Assembly (NCBI GenBank): GCA_032173965.1
Contig: JAVUNC010000004.1
Coordinates: forward strand, 24,963,001 to 25,027,000
Length of the DNA stretch: 64,000 bases
Source: Sitta carolinensis
Lineage: Eukaryota; Chordata; Aves; Passeriformes; Sittidae
Reading direction: 5' to 3'
In this document: in pieces, positions 1 through 12,093 of the stretch
Numbering within the stretch: the first letter of the stretch is position 1
Layout of the letters: each line of letters begins with the position of its first letter
Made by a program: the position numbers and the translations under genes
Notes under the pieces: model-generated
What the model was told of the DNA's origin: nothing
Seen by the model: the letters and a program-made list of their open reading frames with translations, nothing else
Databases searched by the model: none

Positions 1-3000
1 TTTAGGGATATTACAAAAGAGTTCCTGCTGTTATATACTGCTTTGTTTGTCTGAGTGGATTAAAGGAAAATGTCTATTGCAGTGTCTGTGTTAATGATTT
101 TAACAGTATTTTGCACTGCAGCTATGAACTGTTTTGTTGTAAACCTCCAGCTTTGCCTATAGCTCTCATTGTAAACTTGAGTGAATAAAAATTAACATGC
201 AATCATCACTCCACTGAGAAAGTCTTTCTCTTAAAACACTGCTTATTAGAATAACTTAAATATTCTAAGATATGTGGCTGCTGTACGTTATATGTTGCTG
301 GACTGAAATACCTGGCATCAGTGCCTGTTGGTAAAATAGGATTTGTGCAGTGTTAAGAGTAACAGAGGCTTGCCTGTGTCTTTGAGGGACTATTAGAAAT
401 GCCATTCTCTGGTTCAACAGACCTTTCAGTGAAAGGTGTGTTTGTGGAGCTGTATTTTTGTTGCTTATTCCCCAGCCTCATATTCTCCTGTCACAGTTTC
501 AGCATTCAGGCTTGTAAGAATAAATTAATGTTTGCAGGTTGCTGGAAATACCTAGGAGTATGGCATGGTTCTGTGCTACTGAATGTGCCTTCAATATGTC
601 AAAATTATTAAGAAGGTATTACTTTCTTACTCCTGTTGGGGCAAAAAAAGCATCATTTCATTGAAAATCTACTTTCCTGCTTCTGCTTTCACTCCCTGCT
701 TCCAATTCTCATGGGAATTTAGGCAAAACTAATCCTTCCTAGCACTATCATGTATAAAACATTAGAATATTACTAATGAATTCTGTATGTATTTGAAACG
801 GGACTAAATGCTATGGAGCTATGTAGAGGCCACTACAAAAGTAAGGCCACTCTAACAGCAGTATTCTTTTTCTCAGTGTTCTATTTGTAAAAGGAAATAC
901 TTCCTCTGAAAAGGAAATTAGCATGAACTATTCTCCTCATTCTTCCCTATTAGAAGTTACAATGTTTTCATGCCTTACAGTGCATAAAAAAGGACGGAAA
1001 TCAAACTTTGTGCTCTACCTGTTAGAAAAAGAGATGGTCTTCAGAAAAAGGAAGTAAGTTCTGATGTTACAATCCATTTTCTATGTGGGTAAATGGATAG
1101 AAATTCTATTAGAGAACTTTCATTTGCTTATGATGCTCTAAGAAGCTCTTAGTTGAGTTCCTTTAACAAGAAGAGAGGTGCCCTGCATTTTCTAGATAAT
1201 GGTTCTGGTTTCAGAACTGTAATTTGAGAAAGGCCAGGGCTGCTAAAGCTTGACCTTGGCATAGTATGGCATAGCAATGTTAGCAATTCTGAGAACCACT
1301 GTAAGAAGTGATTCTCAGTATTTATTGAAAGAACTGGTCAGTTCTTTTATGGGGAGGAGATAGAAATAGATTGTCTTGTACAGTTTTGTCACAGTTGTCA
1401 TCATTTACAGCACCAACAAAGTGAGCCTAAAAGTGAGAATTCGATAGCTGTCACCTCTCACCTTTTCTTATTTGTTTACATGCATGAGAAAGTGGTACTT
1501 ATATATATATTTTACAGGGGTTCTGCGGACTGAATTCTGAGATTGTGTCAATTGTGGATTGAGAATTATTGCTTTATAGAATCAAGAAATCTTCAATCCC
1601 ACTAATGGATAATACTATAGAAGTTGTTAAGGTCTCTCATATTTAAGATCTTTGAATACTTAATAAAAAGATCTTATTTAGCAGATTTTGGAAAGTATGA
1701 AGTTGTTAACAATTAGAAGAGAAAAAAACAGATTTCCAAAGCTTTTTTTATATGATGGTCAGCTGTAAAGAGTTTGATATGACAGTAGTTCTTATTTCAT
1801 GGTTAAAGAAGTTTTTAATCAAAGAGCAAGAGCTTTCTGTAATTAAAAATAGAAATGGAATTTAAGGGAAACTAATGTTTTAATTTTTTAATAGAATTTC
1901 TTATGTCTAGTGCCTGACATTTGTATTGGTGATAAGCAAAATTTGTGGCACAGTGTTTATTAAAGTTAGTAAATGCCTACTCTTGGGAGTGTTACCTGAT
2001 TGTAAAGATGCCCTTCATTTGGAAAAGGAAGGCTGTGAACTTCACGATACTCAAGCTAAACATGATGACTTCAGTATGATGAATATGTCTGAACATGCAT
2101 AGGATTACTGCAATTCAAAGTTTTTACACTGTTTGTGAAAGTAAGCCTCTCTACATTTAATATAAATTATGGAAATTTGAAGGTTACATAAGCTCTTCCT
2201 TGGAAAGGTTTTAGAAAGCTGGCACTGGATTAAGTTAGTCCATCTTTAGTATTCTGTAAGAAGCCTCTGGGACCTTTTTACTTGGGAAAAAAATGAAGCT
2301 TGATTGGAATTTGTATTTGAGATACTTTTTTGAACTACTGACATGTAGATTGCATTTTAATCACTTGTAGGAATAGCTTTGGCTAGTCTCTTCTCTGACA
2401 AGTGTGGAAGATGCCTGGACTGGTGCTGCCCAGCCAAGTGGAGCATTTGGTGCTCAAAATTTTAGAGTACTCTGAAATATTATTGTTTATACCTACCAAT
2501 TTATGCCACCATGAACAAGAGAGAGCACATGATATTGAATAAAATGTCGTGAGAGGATGAGGGTGAAAGGAAGGCAAGAATAAATCTGTGCTTTATGAGT
2601 ATTTTCCCCTGATATGTTGGTTGGTTTTCTATCACAGTGAAAGGAAAATAATGGTATGGTTCTGAAGGTATTTCAGAATGATCTATACTGTCTATAGAAT
2701 TAGAACTAGAACTGTTCTATACTTTAAATATTAAAAAGGAAAGATAAAGGTGTTTAGGGGACAGTACTCTCATCATCCAGATAAATACATAAGCTTTTTA
2801 TGTATGGTATGTAATTTTCAGCACTCAAGGCATATTAAATAATCTATGTGCAAAGTGAGTCATGTAGGGAGCATCAGAAATCCTTAAGCAGGACTCAAGA
2901 GGAGTAAATGCTGACATTTAAGGTGACAGAGCCCATCAAAGAGAATATGCAGATACAGGTGTGCAGTTGAGATTTGCATCAATTTTGGAGATTAAAGTAT

Positions 3001-6000
3001 TAAAATACTACTATAAATGAGTAATTACATCAATGATGCCTGACAGTTTCTGGCAGTAAAAGGCACTAACATAACAGATTTAAAGATATTTAAAGGGAAA
3101 TCTGTGAATATTTAAAATATTATAGTAATTGAAGAAAATATTTTAATCTCAAAGTAAGGTGTTCAGGATATGAAGGAATTATATAAAATAAATGTTTTTA
3201 CAGGTGAGTGATACTTGGGCTTGAGCTACAAAGCTGTTCTTGACATGGTCAGAAATACCTCCTTTGAAGCCCTCAATCTGAGTTTCAGCCTTTTGTCTGC
3301 TTTGCCGTGCATAATTTTACTTCTCCAAGACCTGCCACTTGTTCTTAGACATCAAAAGGAAAATTTGTCCTTTTAGCACCTGCAGCTGTAGGTCTGTGAT
3401 ACATCTTGTGCTGATTTGGAACATCTAATGAACTTCTGGTCATTTGCATATGGAAGTGTCTTTTGGTGACTTCAAGGGTGTTTGATGCAATAAGATCCCT
3501 GCTTTTTTTTATGCCCCTGAGCTCTGTGCACTGTGATAAAGGCTGTGAAATAGGCTTGACACAGTTGGGGTTTTTTGACACAGGTGGATTGCTGCTTGTC
3601 TCGTGTTTTTTTCCTAAGTACTATTGGATGCTTTGATTTGTCACTGTACCTTTCCAGGAATTTAACTTATGTACTGGAATATGGAGTGGAGTAGAATGCA
3701 AAATTTAATTATTAATTAATTTTTTTGTGTTAGTCTGGTCATCATTTTGACTGTACTGGTTTCTTTATCTTCAGACTGTTAGTACCTCTTCGTTGCTTCC
3801 AGAAGAAATGAAAATTAATAGGTCATTATCATGTCTTAATCTGTGTTGTAAGGATATTGTATAATTTGATTTATATTTCCTGCAATGTTTCTGTTCACTG
3901 TTATCTTTCTGCATTGTGTAAAAGAAATAAACTTCTAAGTGCAGTATATTTAATCTTGAATACATCTGTGTTGCATCCACAGAGCAGGAAAAAAATCATG
4001 TTTAAAAATTGAACTTTCTTACCTCTGAATAGCCTCTTGAAACATAAAAAATATTATGGCCTTGTAAATAAATTCTAGTTTAGATGCCTTGTTTTTTGGG
4101 TAACAGCCAATTATTGCAGAGTCAGATGTCCTAATTTTTAGATGCCATTATAAAACACATTATTCTAATAAATGCTTTGGATCATAATAATGAGGAAGGA
4201 ATGGCAGATGGGAATAGTCAGTTGGGGGAGCTAAAGGTCTTTAGTGCATTTGCAGGCATTTAAGAGGAAGGAATAAGAACCGCAAAATGAAATGGAAAGA
4301 GTGAAATGCATTAGCAATGGAATTTTTTTCCACAGTAGCTCTTTGATGATGCAGTTGAAGTGCTTTTCTAGCTGCTTTAAGCAGTAGAAATTAAACTTCT
4401 TTAATTTTCATTTTTATGATCAGAGTAGTCCTATGAGAGACTTTCTGATATCACAATTATGCTTTCTTCAAAAACATTTATCTTGGTAGTGAGGCAGTTG
4501 TATAAATATTCAAAGTTCAGCTTCTTGAAGAAACGCTTTATGACTGCCCTTATTTGGTACAGAAGATCCTAAAGTCAGATATGGATTAATGAGAATGGGG
4601 ACTAGTTTGTGTCCCTATTAAGGACAGATAAATTTGAAAGAATACTCAATATCACGTCTAGCCACTAAAGGGCTGTGACTGTAATTATTGATTCATTTTG
4701 GAACAGGTGTTTAATCCAGAATGTTCTTCTGATAGGGTTTATGGCTTTTCATTTCGGGGGCATCAAGTAATATTTCTTCCTTTGCCAAACAGGATGGGGG
4801 AAAGTAGAAACTGTCTGGAGTCTATATTACTGTGTGGAAACTTAGGCCAAGCTAAGACAATAACTATGGAAGTAGGCTATGGTTTACATTTGCTAAGGAA
4901 ATGGTTCTGAATTGCATATTACTTTTCCATACTTAAATCTTGTATTTGTCCTTTTGCTTGAAAACCAGTGATGCTTATCTTACAGTTGACAGCAAAAGTC
5001 ATAAGTGATGCATGCCTAAGTGGGAAATATGCCTTACTGCCAGAAATATGTGTTCTGTCATTTAACTCCATGCTTAGAGTCATAACGGAAACAAAATTGT
5101 ATGTGGAAAGGTTTAGGAATAGAGTGGGTTTTTTTAAGAGCTAGAGTTTGTTAAATAAGACAGTGCAACATGTACTATTAGTGTTTTAAAAAAACATAGT
5201 GAGTTATTCTCATCTAAAAGTAATTGGGTTGATTGCCAAGCAGCCTGGGTATTCTAGTGAGGTAATATTTTGAGGGATGGGTAGATGGGATGAGGTTTGA
5301 TCAAAATATTTAAGCTTAAAATGAATGGTAATCTCTCACAGACTTTTAAAATAAAGCTTGCTTTTTAATTTTTTTTTTTTGTGCACTGTCAGGATGTATG
5401 GGGGACTCTTTATTTACTCTTCTCTGATGGATCCTTGAGCTGTAAGCATTACTTTGTTATTAGTTATGGAGAAGACTGGTGCATTTTGCTGCACTAATTC
5501 TAGTTGCATGCTTTTATTTGCACATATGGTGTTGGTGATATTTTATGAAGTTGCAGAATTGAGTAATAGATGTGATTAAGAATATATAGCTACTGGGGAT
5601 GTCCTTTTTCACCTTCATAAACATAATGAAAAACAGTTTGTAAATGATGCAAAATGTTAATTAAAAGTTTTAATTTGGCAATCATCTTGGTTTGATTAGA
5701 AGCAGATGCTGATTATCTGCAGAAATCTAAATGGACCCTTGGAAAGTCTTTCTTACTGCTTAAAATTGACTTGTGGAAGTAAAGTCAAACTACACCACAA
5801 AATGTACAGTTACTTATGCCCCTTTAGGGCACTGGGGCATTATGATTCTTACTAAATGGCTTTGTTTACTTCATCATTTGAGTTAAATAGGAATGTTGCA
5901 GTCCACTGTAAGGTGGAATCCTTCTGTACTAGGCACTATATATGTTCTTTCTGGAGGAAGTACATTCTCTAACTGCTTTGGCAAAGTTATGTGCTTTGAA

Positions 6001-9000
6001 ATAAAAGTTGCAGAAAAAGCTGTAGTAAAGATACGATGAATAAAAACATTCTTCCTCTTAATCTAGCTGAAAACAGCTAGACAGCATTTGGAATGCAATC
6101 TGAATCTTGAGGCAGATGTTCTTCCCTAACTCTAGATTTCTAAAGTAAAAATGAAATGGCAGCTGTGCCAGAAATGTAGTGGAAATTAGGATCTTATATA
6201 CCAGGCTGTTCAGCTTAAGGCAGAAGAAGTGGAAAGGGGACCCACACTACTTGTGTGATAATGTGCTCTAGCACTCAGTAGTTGACCAGATCATACTTGA
6301 CTGCCATTTACTCAAAGGCTTGGAAAAAGTGAAAAAATAGCAAATCCTAACATCATCCTTACAGATTTTCAGTTCTTAGCAGGTGGTAATTTTGGATTCT
6401 TGGAAGAAACTTAATATAGACAAGCAGAAAGGTACCATCAAGTGTCTCCTCTTTTTTCTATAAATATTTTAGACATTCTTCTGGGGGATGAGAAAAGAGA
6501 AAACTGGGAACTCGGTAGTGTATTTTTTAAAATTACAGCCATATGTTGTACATGAAGAAATTTTTGTTTTAATAATCAAGGTGTTAAGTTCTTTTGTAAT
6601 GATTGAAGTTAATAATGTTTGGAAAATTTATTTTTTACATAGCAGTGATTGCAGTAGCTTTGGAGATGTTTATATTGTTCCTTAATACAGAAACATAACA
6701 GCTGAGAGGATGGTTCTGCAGGATGTAATTGCTCTGTAAGTAGAATTTACTAGCTGCTGGTTTGGATGTAAGCCTTAGAAAATGGTCTGCCAATTTAGAA
6801 ATCCTCTTCCCGGATAATCCTGTGATTGAATCTAGAGAAACATTTGTTAACAAGTTGCTTTAAAGTTGCATCTGATGTTACTATCCTGATTTGTAAATGG
6901 AGGAAAACTTGCTGATGCATTTATGAGAAGGGTCTTCTGTTAGCTCTTCAGTCATGTGTGACTTTGCCATGTATGTAGTACATACACGTACTAGTAGTGT
7001 TTCTAGGTAATTCTGTAGTAATTGTTTTGTTCAGCTTTCCTTTAAATGGATGTCAGGAACTGTTTGTCAGGAATGTAGGAGACTGAACCTGTATCACTGA
7101 TTTGCTCTGTGATTATGGTAACCATGAATTAGCTGCATAGTGAGGCAGATCATAAAATGTTCTTTCTATGCCCACTCTTGACTCTAAAAAAAGCCCAAAC
7201 AATGTTTCAATTGATGGATAAGAATAGATAGTAATTCCAAGTGCTGTCCTTTATATTTTTAGGTATGCCACCAAGCTGAACTTGAGCTAAAATATAAAGT
7301 TGTAGTACTTTGGAAGATAAAATTTTCTTAATTAATTTGTGCGTGGCCAAAATGAAATTGATGATCATCAAGTTTGTGAGTGACACATTTACAAGCCTCT
7401 GATGTTTTCTTTAAGGCACTTCATCATTTTAATTGGTAGGAGAGCTGGGAATAGTGTCCTTTGCTAATCAAGGTAGTGTTCATTAACTGGCTGATTACAC
7501 GTTAAATTTATATTCTCAAATTTAATGGTGTCTAGGTTAATACTTTGGTATTCTAGTGCTAGCTTATTTTGTAGTGTGATGTGTGGCAATGGAGAAGATT
7601 GATTAGGAAATGACTATTTTTTCTGCTTCATGCCTAGAGTTGCAATTTAGCAAAGTATAGATTCACACCACCTGTTTTGGGGAAGGGTGTTGTGCCACTT
7701 GAGTACCAGGTGCTCTGTGACTAAAAGCAGATTTTAGGAACTTCACTTTCTAAGGACACCAGTGGTACGTGCATATAAATACCTGAAACTGAGTGTTGGA
7801 AAAGGAAAGGACTTGTGCATGGAGTTCTTGTTCCTTACTGGGAAACTTAGAAACACTAAAACTAAGTAGTTGCATATATATAGCAGTATAATGTGCACAT
7901 GCATCTTTAGCTCTTCATTAAAACAGAGTAGGGATATCAACTTTATTTTGAAGTTTTTGGAGTACCTCACTGACTGTGTTTGTTTAACCACGTCCTGCAT
8001 ATTAAATTATTCATATTTTAATCTAAATTCATGTGTCTTTGTGTTTCCAGGACAGTTCTGTGGTTAAAAGTCAATGAATAAACTGCATGTAGAAAGCAAG
8101 GAAACTAGAAATAATGCAACTTGCCCTGAGTACTTGCTTCTTTCCCTTCCTCTTTTTTCCTGTCTGTGTTTTTCCTAAGTCTCAAGAATTTACAATGAAG
8201 CATTGAATTGTTTCAAGCTATGCTACATGACCCACATCACTGAAAAGGGAAGATCCTTTTCCTGGTGTTCTTTGCTTGTGCAAAGTAAAGTCTGACATAG
8301 TGATAAGCAGCTTACTAAACTGACTAAAAATGAACAAGGCAAAACTAGTGAATTGTTTTCTGTGAGGTGAGTTTAATCAGTTGTGTGCAGGTCAGATGAT
8401 CACCAGGTGAGACCCTCAGAAGAATTCTATTTTTATTTTTTTTTTAATATTTTGAGCAACACAGTGTTTTATCTGCTGAAGATCACTGAGTTCTGTCAGA
8501 TGTTAAGCAGCCTGTTTATCTTTCTAATCTCGGTTAGAATCCTAAAAGCTGTATGTAATTGTATCTAATTTTTAAATGATTACTGGAATGTGTTTCTGCA
8601 GGTGCTATTTTAGGATTAAATTATTAAATATACAAACTGTAGCACTCTAAATAATTAAACCCCCCAAAAATAGCAGAAAAAAGAAGCTTTTCTAGCTTCT
8701 GTGAACCAGATTTTCATGATGCTCATGATGCAGCGATGAAGGCATGGCCTAACTGAAAGCTTGAGTCTGACTGAGTAGTGTATTTCTTTGCATTGCACCA
8801 ACAGACAATTTGGTGTGAAAATAGTGAAATGATTAATGCCAATGGAAGGTTTTTTTTTCATGTTCCAGTCTTTAGGGAAGCCAATTTTATTTTTTGGATG
8901 CATTCTGGAGTAATTTTCCAGCTTTAGTTAGGGACTAGGATTATCCTTGGTTCTTCCTCTTTCTCTGTATTAGCTGAAAATATGAAGGCAATGTGAATTT

Positions 9001-10859
9001 GGTGAAAAGGCAAGGAGCAAAGTGTTTGTGGGGCTGCTGAATGTTTGCCTAACCTAGAAAATACTTCAGCCTGTAAGAAGTAAATTATTTAACAGCTTTA
9101 TGTACATTATTTATGTATATAATAAGTAGTGCTTTGCAATAATATTTGTGTTTGTTTAAAAAATACAACTTCTGATAAAATTTTTGGGTCACACTGTTCA
9201 CAGTCTTATCTAAGTATTTAGTCATGGCTCATTAACCTGCTTTTTGTGAGGGTTCACCAGGATCACTTTTACCCCAACAAACAATGTTAAATTTTTTGAT
9301 CGTGACATGCAAGGAAATCTAAAATGACTGTCACTACATCTGAACAAAATCGATATGGTCAAATTACTAATAAAGAAGGATGTAGACAATTTGCGAAGTT
9401 TGGAATAAATCCCCCTTGAAATAAAGTGTAATACTGAAAAAAATGGTTTTGTTGATGAAATTGAGCTAATTTGTTTTAGAAGAACAAATAAAGAAGGAAT
9501 CTTTCCTCTTCTTGTCCTCCCCCAATATTGCTGGCCTGTCTGTAAAGCAATTTCTGGACTCCTTTAATAGCTCTCTGGAAAAAAGCTCCACTCTGTCCTT
9601 GGCTTGGTTTGATGGAGTTATTTTTAGTAAGATATTCTAGAAAGAAATAATGGAATTGTAATCACCATTGCTATACAACATGTAGTACTGTTTTTATTTA
9701 GTCTATGTATTTACATGGTCAGTGAGTGTTTGTAATAATGTGGTGGACAGGCTCTCCTAAGGAAATTCTACTAAGAATGCATAAAACTGTTATATTTGAA
9801 AACTGAAGCCTCTATTTTGTAGTTAAAATGAAAACTTTGGTCTCTGGTAGGTAAAAGGCAGGCATGCAGGCTGATGTGGTGACTTAGATTTATACTTACT
9901 TAGACAAGAAATAATGGAGTTTTGGTACCACTGTGTGAAATTTGTATATAGTTTCAGCATGTCATGTTTGAAAAGAAGGAGTTTTTAAAAGTCTAACAAG
10001 AATAAGATTGTTAATGAGAGTATTTTATAGAAAGTATTTTCTCGTATCATTTACAGAAACACATTTAATTATTTTGATACAGCTACTTTTGTTAAAGAAG
10101 AATGCTTTCTTTACAAGCTGCTTTGCTTTATGTTTTCACATGCAGAAATATAATGCTGTTGTGTATTTCCTCTCTTCAAAGCTACATTCTCTGCCTTGCT
10201 GGCATCTTTATTATTATTTTTAAAGCTGGTTTTCCTGAGAGAGTGCTGCAGTTTACATCAAGATGCAGACAGGGTAACCATAAGCCATCTCAGCATTGCT
10301 GCCTTGGATATTTCATCTGCATATATCAAATCACTGTTTTTCACTAAGCTGCTCCTCCAAGTTTGAACTCAAATGATCCTGCCTATGACTTCCAAGGGAA
10401 GCGGTTTTTTAATTTTCTTATATTTTTCAATTGAGAAGGAAAAAAGTTTTGTTTAAATGCCCTTTTAACTGCATTTCAGTGTTGGTCAACAAATTAGATA
10501 TTCTGCCCCACTCAGAGAACAAAACTGCTTAAGCACATCCCTTCCCATGGAGGGGAAAGACGTTGGGTGACTTTATCTTGCATTTGGAGTCTGCAGATCT
10601 ATTGCATGTAACGGCCTGGGCCTGGTTCCTGACTAGTCTCTAAAAACTACCTTGACTGTAGCCTTGTATCAGCTCACTGATACAAGGTATTGGAGCACAC
10701 ATCCAGTTAATGGAGAGCAGTGTCACACAACATGTTACGCTTTGGAGACACTTCCGTCCATCTGTGTTTTGAGAAGGTATTCTGCCTTCATTAACATTTT
10801 AATTCCTTTCAGTCAGGGACTACTCCCATTATACTTCATCAAAAGCATGTTATGCAAAT
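1..10859 (+). other. PRIM2 intron sequence, no feature recognised
   Basis: This is AT-rich, non-repetitive-looking sequence upstream of the first visible exon. Scattered stops close all frames within about 85 codons, and no open frame resembles a known protein. I looked for the preceding PRIM2 exon, expected to end in phase 0 just before human residue 154, and did not find it, so it probably lies before base 1. A short TA run at about 1501-1510 is the only simple repeat. Confidence 0.7.
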
Positions 10860-11352
10860 GTGTGCAGATTTGGGTGCCCAGTATAAGAAAGATATAAAGT
10901 TATTAGAGAGTTTCCAAAGGAGGGCCACGAGGATGGTGAAGGGTCTGGAGGAGAAGGCATGTGAGGAGTGTCTGAGGTCACTTGGTCTGCTCAGCCTGGA
11001 GGAGACTGAGGGGAGACCTCACTGCAGTTACAGCTTCTTGTGAGGGGAACAGGAGGGGCAGGCACTGATCTCTGCTCTGTGGTGACAGTGACAGGACCCG
11101 AGGGAAGGGACTGAAGTTGTGTCAGGGGAGGTTTAGGTTGGATATTAGAAAAAGGTTTTTCACCCAGAGGGTGGTTGGGCACTGGAATAGCTCCCCATGG
11201 AAGTGGTCACAGCACCAAGCCTGACAAAGTTCAAGAAGCATTTGGATAATACTTTCAAGCACATGGTCTGACTCTTGGGATGTTCTCTGCAGGGTTAGGA
11301 AGTGGACTTCACAATCCTGATGGATTTCTTCCAACTCAGCATAATCTATGAT
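10860..11352 (+). mobile_element. CR1 LINE 3' fragment
   Basis: This is the last 0.5 kb of a CR1 non-LTR retrotransposon. The first part translates as the end of the ORF2 reverse transcriptase protein (FQRRATRMVKGLEEKACEE, then RSLGLLSLEE). It is followed by the typical untranslated end, with 'ttaggttggatattag' and 'cacccagagggtggt' near 11132-11175, and a decayed tail at about 11340-11352. It is 5'-truncated, as most CR1 copies are, and its frame is broken. Confidence 0.88.
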
Positions 11353-11997
11353 ATGTATTTATGTATATGTACTGTTTAAGTTTTTTAATTAGGAGATGTA
11401 ATAATGTGATTTTAAAATACTTCAAGTTGTTAAATTAGAACGTTGCTGCTTTAGTTACTTGAACTGCAAAAGCACTAACACTTAGAGGACAATAAAAATA
11501 CCACTGTTCTTTCTCCTTAGAAAAAGGAAAGTTATAATATTAGAAATAGTTATATTAAATCTGTATTTAAAAATAAGCTGAAACTGGCTTTATTTGTTTA
11601 AAATCTGATTAAGTTGTTTAAGTTCTTACTAACTTCTCTTTATTTATCTTGATTTGTTTTAATGTGTATCTAGAGACATGCAAGGATTCTCACAAGTTTT
11701 ATTTTAGAGAGGTTGACTTTTTAAAAGTGTGTCTTACAGTTCTTGTTAATGCTTAAAATTATTGTAGTTCAAAATATGCCCTTCAGAGGGAAGGTTCTTT
11801 AACACTATTGATGACTAGTGTTGTGCTGGTTTCTGCTTAATTCTTAGGGAATCACTTGCTGAATATGCAATTCTTTTTCTCTTTTCAACTAAACTAGTGA
11901 TATTACAGGTTAAGTAATGTTTTAGCTCATGCTAATAAAATAAAAAAGCCTTATCCCCAAGTATTTCAACAGTTTTAAAACAAATTCTTAATTTTAG
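11353..11997 (+). other. PRIM2 intron, unique AT-rich sequence
   Basis: This stretch runs from the CR1 tail to the first exon acceptor. It is AT-rich with no repeat or open frame of note. The last 40 bases hold the polypyrimidine tract and TTTTAG acceptor. Confidence 0.6.
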
Positions 11998-12093
11998 ATT
12001 AGCGAAGACCTGAAAAATGAATTGGCTAATGAGCTGTGTGCGTCAACCCCTGGCTTCAGTCCGCCTAAAGTAAAAGAACAAACTTTCTATAAG
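11998..12093 (+). CDS. PRIM2: PRIM2 exon (human residues about 154-185)
   Basis: This exon has 96 nt, 32 codons, phase 0 at both ends. It begins [13 protein letters not shown] and ends VKEQTFYK. The acceptor is TTTTAG at 11992-11997 and the donor is GTAAGTA from 12094. It belongs to the helical N-terminal domain that contacts PRIM1. This is the least conserved of the five exons: the length equals the human segment exactly, but identity is modest, as expected for the surface region between the conserved blocks. The call rests on its position, equal length, phase and the shared ends (IS at the start, YK at the end). Confidence 0.88.
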